Shown here: in pieces, positions 50,120 through 59,768 of the stretch | Position numbering within the stretch: the stretch's first letter is position 1 | Layout of the letters: every line of letters begins with the position of its first letter | Assembly (NCBI GenBank): GCA_021325355.1 | Contig: JAJPHI010000020.1 | Coordinates: forward strand, 62,001 to 126,000 | Length of the DNA stretch: 64,000 nucleotides | Origin: Pseudomonadota bacterium | Lineage (GTDB): Bacteria > Desulfobacterota > Binatia > Binatales > Binataceae | Reading direction: 5' to 3' | Program-made: the position numbers and the translations under genes | Notes under the pieces: model-generated | The model's input: the letters and a program-made list of their open reading frames with translations, nothing else | Databases searched by the model: none | What the model was told of the DNA's origin: nothing

Positions 50120-51049
50120 CTACGACGGCTCCGTCGGCGCCAGATGCCCGAGTCGTTCGAGCACCTCGGCCAGCATCGCGGACGCGAGCCGGTCAGCCGA
50201 GGCCCGGGCTTCCGCACCGAGCGCGGCAACGCGATGCAGATAACGGCGCGCGATGAGCGCATTGCGGATGGCTCGCGTGCCCATCGGATCGAATCGATGG
50301 CACGCCGCGGAGTCCGGGTTTATCAGAATTTCGGCAATCGTCGCCCGCGAAGCCTCGCGGAACAGCCGCGCCTCGCCGGGCGGAATCAGTTCCCCGCCGC
50401 CCGTCGCGAGAATCACTTGATGCCACTCGCGGATACGCCGCAGGCCGCTCGCGAAGATCAGCCGATGAGCGCCGAAGGGCATCGGCGAGTCGATCGCCCG
50501 CCGCATCATCGCGTCGAGCGCCCCAAAGTCGAGGTCCAGCACCGTCAGCAGCAAGTCGCTGTAATGCGGCTCGCACAGCGTATCGAAGCAGGCTTCGGTG
50601 TAGATATGGCTCGCCGCTCGGCCATCGTAATAGCCGGCAAAGCGCGCGGGCAGGAAGAAGTTGTGCGCGATCACGTCGGCCGCCAGATGCGCGAGGTAAC
50701 CGTAGGCGAAGCTCCGCTCCTGATCCGTGCGCGCAGCTTCCAGCAGCGCCGCGCCGGTGGACCAGTTGTGCGAATGGCGCCGCAGCCGGCTGTGGAGCCG
50801 TCGTCCTTGAACGATATCGGGGGCCAGGCTGCCGTACAGGAACGCCTCGGGCAGGCTCGCGAGCAGCGCGCGCAGCGTATGGCCGGGCACGACGACGCTC
50901 GCGAGCACCTGCACGCCGAGCTCGATATGGGTCACCGGCCCCCAGGCGAACGCGGTCGCGGGAAGCGCTAGAATCAGCACCAGCGTGACGACTAGACTCA
51001 GAGCGATAAGGATTTTCCGCGGCACCGCCGGAATCGTAGCAGGCCGCAT
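50120..51049 (-). CDS. zinc-dependent phospholipase C-like protein
   Basis: 309 residues. A signal peptide (LIALSLVVTLVLILALPATA) precedes AFAWGPVTHIELG. Cleavage before Trp would create the N-terminal Trp that binds zinc in known zinc phospholipases C. HSHNWSTGAAL, YLAHLAADVIAHNFF and HIYTEACFDTL supply further His/Asp ligands. It is likely exported. Substrate (phospholipid or other phosphoester) is unknown. It faces the UDG gene divergently, with only 11 nt between the start codons. Confidence 0.83.
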   Translation of the reverse strand: MRPATIPAVPRKILIALSLVVTLVLILALPATAFAWGPVTHIELGVQVLASVVVPGHTLRALLASLPEAFLYGSLAPDIVQGRRLHSRLRRHSHNWSTGAALLEAARTDQERSFAYGYLAHLAADVIAHNFFLPARFAGYYDGRAASHIYTEACFDTLCEPHYSDLLLTVLDLDFGALDAMMRRAIDSPMPFGAHRLIFASGLRRIREWHQVILATGGGELIPPGEARLFREASRATIAEILINPDSAACHRFDPMGTRAIRNALIARRYLHRVAALGAEARASADRLASAMLAEVLERLGHLAPTEPS

Positions 51050-51060
51050 CAGGCGAACGC

Positions 51061-51888
51061 ATGCCGCATAACGCCCGCGACCGCATCACGCTTCAGGCCT
51101 CGTTGCGCGATTATCTCGAACAACTGCGCGAAGAAGGCCTCGACGGACTGCCGATCGCCGCGCCGCACCCTCGCGTCGAGCCGTCGGCGGCCCTTCAAGC
51201 CGCAGGATCGTCTGCCGCCGGTGCCACGCCTTCCGATTCAACTCCTGAGACTCGGTCGACCGCGGCGGGCGGCGGCGATCTCTTCTATCGCTATCCGGGC
51301 CTGGCGCAGACGGCGAACCTCGACGAGCTCCGCGACTTTATCGGCGATTGCCAGCGCTGCAAGCTCGCGCCCTTGCGCACCAAACTGGTTTTCGGCACCG
51401 GCTATCCCCAGGCTCAACTGATGTTCGTCGGCGAGGGGCCGGGGGCCGACGAGGACCTTCAGGGCGAACCTTTCGTCGGCCGCGCCGGACAGCTTCTAAC
51501 CGATATCATCGAGCGCGGCATGGGCCTCAGGCGCGCTCAGGTTTATATCTGCAACGTCATCAAGTGCCGGCCGCCCGATAATCGCAATCCCGAACCGGAC
51601 GAGGTCGCAAGCTGTGAATCGTTCCTCTTTCGGCAAATCGATCTGGTGCGGCCGCGGGTGATTGTCGGTCTCGGCACCTTCGCGGTGCAGGCGCTGCTGA
51701 AGGTCAAGACGCCCATCAGCAAACTGCGCGGGCGCTGGCAGGAGGTGCGCGGAGTGCGCCTGATGCCCACCTTCCATCCGGCCTACCTGCTGCGCAATCC
51801 CGCCGATAAGCGGCTGGTCTGGATGGATATCCAGGAAGTGATGCGCGAGTTGAAGCTCCCGCTACCCCGACGCGGCGCGCCGGCTTAG
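51061..51888 (+). CDS. family-4-type uracil-DNA glycosylase
   Basis: 275 residues. It removes uracil from DNA and carries a 4Fe-4S cluster. Cys ligands are in CQRCKLAPLR and later CNVIKCRPP/ASCESF. GEGPGADEDLQGEPFVGRAG is motif A with the active-site acid, and PTFHPAYLLRNP motif B. The first 80 or so residues (Ala/Ser-rich, ending near GGGDLFYRYPG) are an extension. The stop overlaps the convergent holA stop by 4 nt. Confidence 0.95.
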   Translation: MPHNARDRITLQASLRDYLEQLREEGLDGLPIAAPHPRVEPSAALQAAGSSAAGATPSDSTPETRSTAAGGGDLFYRYPGLAQTANLDELRDFIGDCQRCKLAPLRTKLVFGTGYPQAQLMFVGEGPGADEDLQGEPFVGRAGQLLTDIIERGMGLRRAQVYICNVIKCRPPDNRNPEPDEVASCESFLFRQIDLVRPRVIVGLGTFAVQALLKVKTPISKLRGRWQEVRGVRLMPTFHPAYLLRNPADKRLVWMDIQEVMRELKLPLPRRGAPA

Positions 51889-52967
51889 CCGGCGGCAACT
51901 TCGCGTCCGGCGCGCGCCACCAAAGCCATCAGAAAGCCGAAGAGCGCCTGCTCGCGATCCTTTATCAGGCCCATCTTGAGGCCGGCATCGAGCGCGGCCG
52001 CGCGCCGCAGCGCCTCGCGCAGGACCATCGGGCCGAACTGGCGGGCGCCGTCGATCGCGCGCTGCGCCGTCGCGCTCGACGGCGGCAGTCCGAGGGCGCT
52101 GGCCACGGCGGCGGAACCCTTGCGCGCCGCCATCAGCTCCGCTGCGATCAGCATCCGCCGCAGTTGCGGGATAACTTCGACCGCAAGCATTTCAATCGGA
52201 TCGCGTCCGGTATCGATCGCGCGCGCGGCCAGCGCCAGCGCTTCGACCAGGTCGGCGCGCGCGATCGCGCCGGCCAGCTCAAAGATCTCCGGCGTGCGCC
52301 GCGAGTGACCCGACTCCGCGACCGTCGCCGCCTCGAGCGTCGCACCCGGCTCTGCGCTGATCGCGGCGCGGCTGACGGCGTTCGCGATCGCGCTCAGGTC
52401 ACCGCCATGGCAGCTCACCAGCGCCTGGATCGCTTCGGGCGCAAGCCGCAGGCCGGCCTGACGCGCGAACAGCTCGGCATACTGCGGGATCTGGTTGTCG
52501 AAGGGCCGCTGACAGTTGACCAGCGTCCCGCCACCCTCGACCGCCCGGCGCAAGCGGATCGGCGGATTATCGCGCTCGACCACGATCATCAGACGGAGGG
52601 CGGCGTCGCGCCTGCCGCAGGCGTCGATCAGAGCGGTTTCGGCCTTGCCGTCACCGGCCGATTCCTCCGCGCCATCGCCCTCGGAGCGCGCCCGCTCACG
52701 ATACGATCGCAAAAGGCGGCAGATTATCATTCGTCGCGGACTGAAGAGGTCGCCACCTTCGAGATCGTTGAGCAAACCGTCGAGCCGATCACTGCCCCCG
52801 AGATGGAACGAGCGCCGGATAAAGCCCTGTTCGCCCCAGCGGGCGCATAGCCGCTCGAGCGCGTATTCGCGCAGGAATGGTTGCGGTCCGGCGACAAGCA
52901 CCGGGCCGAGGGGTGGTTCGCCCCGTTCAAGTTTGCGCAGAAATGTCAGGGCAGGTTCGACCGCCAC
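51885..52967 (-). CDS. holA: DNA polymerase III delta subunit
   Basis: 360 residues from a GTG start at 52967, about the usual length. VLVAGPQPFLREYALERLCA is the N-terminal nucleotide-binding-like fold, followed by FHLGGSDRLDGLLNDLEGGD. The clamp-loader collar C-terminus includes LIDACGRRDAALRLMIVVER, AIDTGRDPIEMLAVEVIPQL and RQFGPMVLREALRRAAAL. It loads the beta clamp. The ORF is open further upstream, to 53192, but that part lies inside lptE and is not part of a delta subunit. A GGAAGG site lies about 12 nt before the GTG. Confidence 0.9.
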   Translation of the reverse strand: MAVEPALTFLRKLERGEPPLGPVLVAGPQPFLREYALERLCARWGEQGFIRRSFHLGGSDRLDGLLNDLEGGDLFSPRRMIICRLLRSYRERARSEGDGAEESAGDGKAETALIDACGRRDAALRLMIVVERDNPPIRLRRAVEGGGTLVNCQRPFDNQIPQYAELFARQAGLRLAPEAIQALVSCHGGDLSAIANAVSRAAISAEPGATLEAATVAESGHSRRTPEIFELAGAIARADLVEALALAARAIDTGRDPIEMLAVEVIPQLRRMLIAAELMAARKGSAAVASALGLPPSSATAQRAIDGARQFGPMVLREALRRAAALDAGLKMGLIKDREQALFGFLMALVARAGREVAAG

Positions 52968-52972
52968 CCGCG

Positions 52973-53578
52973 CTAGAAACCTTCCGCCATCGAGCTGTAG
53001 AGGTTCTCCGCCAGTTGCTGCATCATCTGCTGCTGACCGGCCGCCATCTGGGTCTGGGCAAGCTGTATGTCGGGCAGGTTCGCGGTATCCTGCGAGCGCA
53101 GATTCTGTTGCAGAAACATCGGCGAAGTGGTGATCACGGCCGACGAAACCACGGGCACGCGGTTCGCCGCCGCCACGCCGGTCGTGTTCCACAGCACCTG
53201 ACGGCTTCGACGATCGTAGAGCGAGGCGCTGGCGCTCAGCGATTCGGCATAGTCGAGCGGTTCACCGACGGTATTGGTCGAGATCGGCGACGGCTCGAGC
53301 CGGGTGATTTCACCGCTCAAAACCAGATCGGCCTGGTCGGGTGAATCAACCAGTTGCAGCCGATCGTGATTGGCAATCTCATCCTTCAGGTAGCGCATGA
53401 ACTCATCGTTGATGCCGGTGAAGCGCGTGTGATTGGTAAACGTCTCGACGTAGATGGTGCGCGCGCTTGGCGGCAGCGCCGTCCCGGCAGCGCCAAAATG
53501 GTAGCCGCAACCGCTCATGAGGATTAGCGCGATCGCGGTGACAAGCGCCGCACTACGGCTGACCGGTCTTATCCGCAT
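52973..53578 (-). CDS. lptE: LPS-assembly lipoprotein LptE
   Basis: 201 residues. LVTAIALILMSGCGYHFGAA is a lipoprotein signal with the Cys near residue 24. SARTIYVETFTNHTRFTGIN and NPDQ-like beta strands follow, ending in a Gln/Met-rich stretch (QMAAGQQQMMQQLAENLY). It plugs the LptD barrel in the outer membrane. Its start overlaps nusB by 26 nt and its stop is 5 nt before holA, so co-transcription is likely. It indicates an LPS-type outer membrane. Confidence 0.86.
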   Translation of the reverse strand: MRIRPVSRSAALVTAIALILMSGCGYHFGAAGTALPPSARTIYVETFTNHTRFTGINDEFMRYLKDEIANHDRLQLVDSPDQADLVLSGEITRLEPSPISTNTVGEPLDYAESLSASASLYDRRSRQVLWNTTGVAAANRVPVVSSAVITTSPMFLQQNLRSQDTANLPDIQLAQTQMAAGQQQMMQQLAENLYSSMAEGF

Positions 53579-54005
53579 CCGCAGCCTCGCCTTTGTCCCT
53601 GACCCCCAGGCGTTGCGCGAGTTTATCGAGCACGCCGTTGACGAACTTTGCCGAGTCGCGGTCGCCGTAGGCTTTGGCCAGTTCGATCGCCTCGTCGATC
53701 GTCACGCGGGTCGGAATTTCCGCCATCCGCAACAGCTCGCATACCGCCAGGCGCAGGATATTGTGATCGACCCGGCTCAGGCGGCTGAGCGACCAATGCT
53801 CGAGCGTTGCGGCAATTTCGCGGTCGAAGAGCTCCGTCTCCCGCTGCACCCCGTCGATCAGCCGCAAGGCGAACAGGCGGCTGCGCTCATCGGCCGGCAT
53901 CACCTCGAACAGCAACGCCAAATCCGGGGCCGCGAGATTGCCGCGGATGTCCCGCTGATAGAGGGCCTTGAGCGCAAGCTCGCGCCCTGCGTGCCGCAGT
54001 CCCAT
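53553..54005 (-). CDS. nusB: transcription antitermination factor NusB
   Basis: 150 residues, all-helical. RHAGRELALKALYQRDIRG is the RNA-binding N-terminus, ILRLAVCELLRMAEIPTRVT and DEAIELAKAYGDRDSAKFVN the two family signatures. With NusE it binds boxA of rRNA leaders. The C-terminus GEAADADKTGQP is polar and reaches into the lptE start. It follows ribBA by 49 nt, as in many proteobacteria. Confidence 0.95.
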   Translation of the reverse strand: MGLRHAGRELALKALYQRDIRGNLAAPDLALLFEVMPADERSRLFALRLIDGVQRETELFDREIAATLEHWSLSRLSRVDHNILRLAVCELLRMAEIPTRVTIDEAIELAKAYGDRDSAKFVNGVLDKLAQRLGVRDKGEAADADKTGQP

Positions 54006-54054
54006 TGGAGACGAGCTTTCCCTCTGAACCCGACGCTATCCCGTCAGCCGCTCT

Positions 54055-55251
54055 TCAGCCGACGACCTTCAGCTTGGTCAGCAGATGGCCGAGTTTTTCC
54101 TGCTTGGTGCGCAAGTACTCGATGTTACCACGATGGGGTGGGATTTCGAGCGGCTCGCGCACGACCCGCACGCCATAGCGCTCGAGACTTTCGATCTTGT
54201 GCGGGTTATTGGTCAGCAGATGCACCTGACCGACGCCGAGGTCGCGCAAAATCTGCGCGCCGATGCCATAATCGCGCAGATCTTCCTTGAAGCCCAACTG
54301 CAGGTTGGCCTCGACCGTATCGAGGCCTTCGTCCTGCAGCGCGTAAGCGCGAATCTTATTGCCGAGGCCGATTCCGCGACCTTCCTGATGCAGATAAATG
54401 ATCACGCCGGCATCGGCCGCAAGAATTCGCCGCAGCGACTCGCTCAGTTGCTCGCCGCAATCGCACCGACTCGATCCGAAGACGTCGCCCGTCAGGCACT
54501 CCGAGTGCAACCGGACCAGCGCAGGACGCCCTTCACCGACATTGCCGTGCACCAGCGCCAGATGCTCCCGGCCGTCAACGATATTGCGGAAGACGATTGC
54601 CTGAAGTTCCCCGGTGGACACCGCAAAGGTGCTTTCGCCAACGCGCTGCACCAATAGTTCATTGGTCAGGCGATAGGAGACCAGGTCGCGCAGATGGAGC
54701 AGCGGCAACCCGTGCTCGCGGGCAAAGTCGCAAAGTTCCGCATAATGGGCCGCGAGGCCATCGTCGCGGAGAATCGCGCACAGTGCGGCGACCGGCCGCA
54801 TCCCTGCGCAGCGGATCAGATCTACCGCGCCCTCGGCCCGTCCGCTGCGCATCATCACGCCCCCGCTGAGCGCCATCAGGGGCAGGACGTGACCCGGCAT
54901 CACGAGATCTTCCGGCCCCGAGGTATCGGCGGCCAGCACCTGAATCGTCCGACAGCGGTCGCCGGCCGAGATGCCGGTCGTCACTCCGCGGCGCGCCTCG
55001 ACCAGAGCGCCGGCCTGCTCGAGCGCATCGGCCGGCTGGGTCGAAGGCACCAGCGGAATCCCAAGTTCCCGCATCCGCCGTTCGGGAATCGCGACCGAAA
55101 CGATGCCGCGAGCGTGCTGGACCATGAAGTTGACGGCGGGGACGGAGATTTTCTCCGCCGCCATCACCAGATCGCCCTCGGCATCCTCGGCGTCCGACGA
55201 GGCCACGACCACCATCTTACCGGCGCGAATATGGCTGAAAACGTCTTCCAT
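54055..55251 (-). CDS. ribBA: RibBA-type protein with GTP cyclohydrolase II and degenerate DHBP synthase domain
   Basis: 398 residues. The C-terminal half is a normal GTP cyclohydrolase [19 protein letters not shown] with three Cys for zinc, [20 protein letters not shown] and [16 protein letters not shown]. The N-terminal DHBP synthase half keeps the fold ([25 protein letters not shown]) but not the active site. The family motif DDEDRENEGD reads [10 protein letters not shown] here, and GHTEAAVDL reads GRAEGAVDL. The acidic loop, its Arg and the catalytic His are lost, so it probably cannot make dihydroxybutanone phosphate. Position between ribD and nusB fits riboflavin synthesis. Confidence 0.9.
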   Translation of the reverse strand: MEDVFSHIRAGKMVVVASSDAEDAEGDLVMAAEKISVPAVNFMVQHARGIVSVAIPERRMRELGIPLVPSTQPADALEQAGALVEARRGVTTGISAGDRCRTIQVLAADTSGPEDLVMPGHVLPLMALSGGVMMRSGRAEGAVDLIRCAGMRPVAALCAILRDDGLAAHYAELCDFAREHGLPLLHLRDLVSYRLTNELLVQRVGESTFAVSTGELQAIVFRNIVDGREHLALVHGNVGEGRPALVRLHSECLTGDVFGSSRCDCGEQLSESLRRILAADAGVIIYLHQEGRGIGLGNKIRAYALQDEGLDTVEANLQLGFKEDLRDYGIGAQILRDLGVGQVHLLTNNPHKIESLERYGVRVVREPLEIPPHRGNIEYLRTKQEKLGHLLTKLKVVG

Positions 55252-55296
55252 AGGACACCATCGGTATGCCGAAGCGAACGCTATCTTACCACTGAA

Positions 55297-56457
55297 TTAC
55301 GCCGAAGCGGAAACCGACCGGTCGCCAGCGAAGGCGGAGCGCCGCCGATCCGTGACGATATCGCCCTGAATCAGCCAGTCATCGCCGACCGCCTGGGCGG
55401 TGGTTGCGGCGACGGGCAAGGCGCGGCGCATGGTGGCCGCGCTCAAGCCGTCCACCGCCGGCATTCCGCTGCCGAGAATTTTGGGCGCCAGGAAGAAAGC
55501 CACGCGGTCGATTATACCCGCCGCGAGCGCCGACGCCGCCAGATGAGCACCGCCTTCGAACATCACCCGGCACACCCCGCGTCGCGCCAGTTCGCGCATC
55601 AGCCGCTTGAGGTCGAGCCCCCGGCTCGAGCGCGGAAGACCGACGATCGTGGTCCGCTCACCATAGCGCCGCTGCGCCCGGCGCACGTGCTCGGCGGCGG
55701 TCGCGAGCAGTGTCGGCGCCGCTGAGCGTTGGCGGAATACACGCTGCTCCGGCGGACATCGCAGACGGCTATCGACGACCACCCGCAGCGGATCCCGGCC
55801 GCCCGGCAGACGACAGGTCAGACGCGGATTGTCAGCGATAACCGTGCCGGCGCCGACGATCACCGCATCGCATTCGCGCCGCCACTGATGGACCAGACGG
55901 CGCGACGCCGGCGAGCTTACCCAGTGCGAATCGCCATTCGCCGCAGCGATGCGACCATCAAGGGTCATCGCCAGCTTCAGGAGAGCGAACGGCCGCCCGC
56001 GCGTCACCCGCATGATGAAACCCTCGTTCAGGCGCCGACAATCCTGCTCGAGCACTCCGACCACGGTCTCGATACCGGCCCGACGCAGCATCGCAATCCC
56101 ACGTCCGCGCACCGCCGGATACGGATCGGTGCAGCCGATGACGACCCGCGCGATACCCGCCTCGATCAGGGCGCGCGCGCAAGGCGGGGTTTGTCCCTGA
56201 TGGGCACACGGCTCGAAGGATACGATCGCGGTGGCCCCCCGCGCGTGCTCCCCTGCCTCCGCCAACGCCTGGGTCTCAGCATGCGGGCGGCCGCCGCGGG
56301 CCGTCGCTCCGCGGCCGACCACCCGGCCGTCGCGCACGATAAGGCAGCCGACGGCCGGATTCGGCGACGTCAGCCCCAGCATCTCGCGCGCGAGCGCCAA
56401 AGCCTCGCGCATCAGAGTCTCGTCGTGATGCGGTTCAGGACTGGCGGTGGCGTTCAC
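55297..56457 (-). CDS. ribD: bifunctional riboflavin deaminase/reductase RibD
   Basis: 386 residues. The N-terminal deaminase domain has the zinc ligands in [10 protein letters not shown] and [13 protein letters not shown] and the substrate-binding [13 protein letters not shown]. The C-terminal reductase domain (about 150-370) has [29 protein letters not shown] and [13 protein letters not shown]. It performs steps 2 and 3 of riboflavin synthesis. Its start overlaps the end of nrdR by 23 nt. No ribE is found next to it. Confidence 0.96.
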   Translation of the reverse strand: MNATASPEPHHDETLMREALALAREMLGLTSPNPAVGCLIVRDGRVVGRGATARGGRPHAETQALAEAGEHARGATAIVSFEPCAHQGQTPPCARALIEAGIARVVIGCTDPYPAVRGRGIAMLRRAGIETVVGVLEQDCRRLNEGFIMRVTRGRPFALLKLAMTLDGRIAAANGDSHWVSSPASRRLVHQWRRECDAVIVGAGTVIADNPRLTCRLPGGRDPLRVVVDSRLRCPPEQRVFRQRSAAPTLLATAAEHVRRAQRRYGERTTIVGLPRSSRGLDLKRLMRELARRGVCRVMFEGGAHLAASALAAGIIDRVAFFLAPKILGSGMPAVDGLSAATMRRALPVAATTAQAVGDDWLIQGDIVTDRRRSAFAGDRSVSASA

Positions 56458-56986
56458 CGGATGCCGTCAGATCCAAAAGTGGTCCCGAAGCCTCCGGCGC
56501 GCCCTCGCGCGACCCGCCGAGCGCGCCGCGCTTGCGTTTCTCCAGGAGCTCCTCGAGTTCCCGCATAAACTCCTCGATGTCTTTGAACGAACGATACACC
56601 GAGGCAAAGCGCACGTAGGCCACCTGATCGATCCGTCGCAACTCGTCCATCACCGCCGAACCGATAAAGCTGCTCGGCACTTCACGCGAGCCGCGTTCGG
56701 CCAGCGCCGCTTCGATACGATCGCAGATTTGCGCAATCGTCTCGGTCGACACCGGACGTTTCTCGCATGCCCGCGTAATCCCCGCGACGACCTTGTTGCG
56801 ATCAAACGCTTCGCGCCGGTTGTCCTTCTTGACCACCATCGGAGCCGTCTCTTCGACCCGCTCATAGGTGGTGAAGCGGCGCTGGCAGGAACCGCAGACC
56901 CGCCGCCGCCGAATGGTCGCGCCGTCCCCCGACATCCGGGAATCGGTCACGCGATTATCGACTTTACGGCAAAACGGGCAGCGCAT
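56435..56986 (-). CDS. nrdR: transcriptional regulator NrdR
   Basis: 183 residues. [19 protein letters not shown] and [18 protein letters not shown] form the zinc ribbon (CxxC twice), followed by the ATP-cone ([20 protein letters not shown]). It represses ribonucleotide reductase genes by binding NrdR boxes. The tail after about residue 150 ([16 protein letters not shown]) is longer than usual. It overlaps ribD, a frequent pairing in proteobacteria. Confidence 0.97.
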   Translation of the reverse strand: MRCPFCRKVDNRVTDSRMSGDGATIRRRRVCGSCQRRFTTYERVEETAPMVVKKDNRREAFDRNKVVAGITRACEKRPVSTETIAQICDRIEAALAERGSREVPSSFIGSAVMDELRRIDQVAYVRFASVYRSFKDIEEFMRELEELLEKRKRGALGGSREGAPEASGPLLDLTASGERHRQS

Positions 56987-57063
56987 TGACGCTATCCTGG
57001 CCTATTCGGTTGGCCGGCACCAATCGCCGGCTGAAGCCGGGGCAAGCACCCGGCGGCGGAAGA

Positions 57064-57303
57064 TCAACTTCGATGAGCGTCGATATAGTTTACAACATCC
57101 TTCACGGTGCGGATCTTCTCGGCATCCTCGTCCGAGATTTCGATCCCGTACTGCTCCTCAAGCGCCATCACCAGCTCAACAATATCGAGCGAGTCCGCGC
57201 CGAGGTCCTCGATAAAAGATGCCTCCGGCGTAACCTCGTCGGCGGACACGCCTAGTTGTTCGCTGATTATCTCGCGCACTTTGGCTTCGACCTCTGCGCT
57301 CAT
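57064..57303 (-). CDS. acpP: acyl carrier protein
   Basis: 79 residues, acidic four-helix carrier. [20 protein letters not shown] contains the DSL serine that takes 4'-phosphopantetheine. [20 protein letters not shown] and [18 protein letters not shown] complete the family pattern. It serves fatty-acid synthesis with FabD, encoded 118 nt upstream in the same leftward set. Note that fabG and fabF do not stand beside it. Confidence 0.97.
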   Translation of the reverse strand: MSAEVEAKVREIISEQLGVSADEVTPEASFIEDLGADSLDIVELVMALEEQYGIEISDEDAEKIRTVKDVVNYIDAHRS

Positions 57304-57421
57304 CGTTAGTCATCTCCTCCCTTAAACGGACCCCCGCCGATGTAGAGCGCAGCTTAAGGACTTACCAATAGGTGCGCAAGGCGGCTTGACAATCGCGAGC
57401 CCGTCAAAATCCCTGCCGATC

Positions 57422-58363
57422 TCAGGCAGCATTCAGCGCGGTTATCGCGGCCCGCAACGCCCCCGCATCTTCGGTCGTATGGACCTTGACGGCGCGCTCG
57501 ATTCGCCGCATCAGACCCGCCAGCACGCGGCCGGGACCCGCTTCGACCGCGCTGGTGGTGCCGGCCTTGACCAGCGCCGTCATAGAGTCGACCCAGCGCA
57601 CCGGCGCAATGATCTGCTCAAGCAGCAATTCCGGGATAGGTGCGCCGTCGGTGACCAGCGCCGCGGTTACATTGCTGATCACCGGAAAGCGCGGAGCGCT
57701 GAAGCGGATTCCGCCCAGCACCGCTCGCATTCCTTCCATCGCCGGCCGCATCAGCGGCGAGTGAAAAGGCGCGCTCACGCTGAGCTCGACCGAAGCGCGG
57801 GCGCCCCGCTCCTTCGCGATTGCGAGCGCGCGCCGCACCGGCTCGGCATTGCCGGAAATAACCGTCTGATCAGGCGCATTGAGATTCGCCGGCACTGCCA
57901 CCGCGGCGGTCGTCGAGACCTCGTGGCACAGCGCCTCGACCGCCGCGTACTCGATGCCCACAATCGCCGCCATCGCGCCCACGTTCGGCGGACACGCCTC
58001 CTGCATCAGCCGCCCGCGCTCCCGCACCGCGCGCAATGCGTCGGCAAAGCTCAGCGCGCCCGACGCCACCAGGGCGCTGTATTCGCCGAGACTGTGCCCA
58101 GCCGCCATCATCGGCTCAAAGCGGCATTCAGCCTCCAGCACGCGATAGGCCGCGATCGAAGTCGCGAGGATTGCCGGCTGCGCATTCGTGGTCAGGCGCA
58201 ACTCCGCCTCGGGGCCTTCGAAACAAAGCCGCGAGAGGGCCGTTCCGAGGGCCTCGTCGGCCTCGGCGAAAGTCCGCCGCGCCGGTTCGTATTCGCGCGC
58301 GAGGTCCGCGCCCATGCCCGGCTTCTGTGACCCCTGACCGGGAAAAAGCAACGCCAGCTTCAT
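57422..58363 (-). CDS. fabD: malonyl-CoA:ACP transacylase
   Basis: 313 residues. LALLFPGQGSQKPGMGADLA is the N-terminal oxyanion/GQGSQ motif, MAAGHSLGEYSALVASGALS the active-site Ser (GHSLG), and ANLNAPDQTVISGN and SAPFHSPLMRPA the Asn/His catalytic partners. It loads malonyl groups onto acyl carrier protein. It follows plsX by 12 nt. Confidence 0.97.
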   Translation of the reverse strand: MKLALLFPGQGSQKPGMGADLAREYEPARRTFAEADEALGTALSRLCFEGPEAELRLTTNAQPAILATSIAAYRVLEAECRFEPMMAAGHSLGEYSALVASGALSFADALRAVRERGRLMQEACPPNVGAMAAIVGIEYAAVEALCHEVSTTAAVAVPANLNAPDQTVISGNAEPVRRALAIAKERGARASVELSVSAPFHSPLMRPAMEGMRAVLGGIRFSAPRFPVISNVTAALVTDGAPIPELLLEQIIAPVRWVDSMTALVKAGTTSAVEAGPGRVLAGLMRRIERAVKVHTTEDAGALRAAITALNAA

Positions 58364-58375
58364 CTGATGCTCGTT

Positions 58376-59698
58376 TCAAGAATGATGTTTGGTTGATTGC
58401 TCGGAACTCTCATGCGCGCCTTCCACAGCCGGCAGCGCATTATCGGCCACCCCGTTGGCTCCGCTTACCGCCGGCGCCGCCACACCGTCATTCGGTGCGA
58501 GCGCGTCGCCTTCGCGCGCGACGCCCGGCGCCTGCGCCGGGAGACTCGAGTGGGTCGCGCCGTCGCGCTCGCTGTCGGCCGGATGCTCCGGACGCTTGTC
58601 GCGGATACTGCCGGTGCGATGGTGAAGTCGCTCGCGCATTTTCAGGAAAAGCCCCCGCAGTCCCTTATTGGGCGCCGGCTGTGCGGCCGCCTGATCCGGC
58701 ACGGCCTGCGCCAGAACTTCGATAATCTCCGCATTGACGTTGCGCACCAGCGCCTCGTCCGCCGCCGCCCGAATCGCATTCCGAATCGCATGAGCGCTCG
58801 ACGAACCGTGGGCGATCATCGTGACGCCGTTGACCCCCAGAAGCGGCGCGCCGCCGTATTCCGAAGGATCCAGCCGCGTGCGCAAGGCGCGCAGTTTCTT
58901 GCGAATCAGCAGGAAGGCGAATTTCCGCAAAAGGCTCCCCTCGAACACCTCCCGCAGGCTGCCGATGAGAAACGCGGCGAAGCCTTCCATGGTTTTGAGC
59001 GCGACATTGCCGGTAAAACCGTCAGTGACGACGACGTCGGCGCGTGCCCGGTTGATGTCGCGACCCTCGACGTAGCCGACATAGTTGATCGTCGGCGCGA
59101 GCTTCTTCAGCATCGCCGCGGCGTGCCGGGTGTTGTCGGTGCCCTTCGATTCTTCTTCGCCGTTGGAGAGTATCGCGACACGAGGCGCGGGCATCTTCGC
59201 CACGTGCTTCCAATAAACGCTGCCCATCACCCCGAACTGCATCAGGTTGATAGCTTTGACGTCGGTATTGGCCCCCGCGTCGATAAGCAGACTCAAGCCC
59301 GTGGTGGTGGGTACCGTCGAAGCGATCGCCGGGCGATCAATTCCGGGCAGACTGCCCAGAATCGCCATCGCGGCGGCCATCACGGCGCCTGAATTGCCCG
59401 CACTGACGAAGGCGTCGGCGGCGCCCTTGTGCACCAGCTCGAGGCCGACGTGAATCGACGACTCAGGCTTGGTCAGGACCGATTCAAGCGGCGAATCGTC
59501 CATTTTCACCACTTCGGCCGCGTGCTCGATGGTCAGCGGGAGATTGGCCGTATCAAGCTGTTTGAGCTCGGCCTCAATCGCCGCACGGTCGCCGACCAGA
59601 ATGGTTTCGATCGCGAAATCCGCCGCCGCACGCACGGCTCCTTCGACCGCAGCCTTGGGCGCTAAATCACCACCCATGACGTCGACTGCTATCTTCAC
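58376..59698 (-). CDS. plsX: phosphate acyltransferase PlsX with long C-terminal tail
   Basis: 440 residues from a GTG start at 59698 (AGGAG 4 nt upstream; VKIAVDVMGGDLAPKA is the typical start). Core motifs: DAFVSAGNSGAVMAAAMAIL, RPAIASTVPTTTGLSLLIDA, DGFTGNVALKTMEGFA and GAPLLGVNGVTMIAHGSSSA. It makes acyl-phosphate from acyl-ACP for phospholipid synthesis. The conserved enzyme ends near residue 340; about 95 residues rich in Ala, Pro, Gly and charges follow (GATHSSLPAQAPGVAREG) and resemble no known domain. Confidence 0.95.
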   Translation of the reverse strand: MKIAVDVMGGDLAPKAAVEGAVRAAADFAIETILVGDRAAIEAELKQLDTANLPLTIEHAAEVVKMDDSPLESVLTKPESSIHVGLELVHKGAADAFVSAGNSGAVMAAAMAILGSLPGIDRPAIASTVPTTTGLSLLIDAGANTDVKAINLMQFGVMGSVYWKHVAKMPAPRVAILSNGEEESKGTDNTRHAAAMLKKLAPTINYVGYVEGRDINRARADVVVTDGFTGNVALKTMEGFAAFLIGSLREVFEGSLLRKFAFLLIRKKLRALRTRLDPSEYGGAPLLGVNGVTMIAHGSSSAHAIRNAIRAAADEALVRNVNAEIIEVLAQAVPDQAAAQPAPNKGLRGLFLKMRERLHHRTGSIRDKRPEHPADSERDGATHSSLPAQAPGVAREGDALAPNDGVAAPAVSGANGVADNALPAVEGAHESSEQSTKHHS

Positions 59699-59768
59699 TC
59701 TGCTCCTGCTGCAACCCGGGGCGCCGCGCGCCCTGCGCCGCGCGGTTCGCGGGCCATGCCCCTGAGGA

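Noticed and set aside
52968-53192. N-terminal extension of holA to 53192
   Set aside because: It would lie within lptE and contains no delta-subunit features; the GTG at 52967 gives the normal length.
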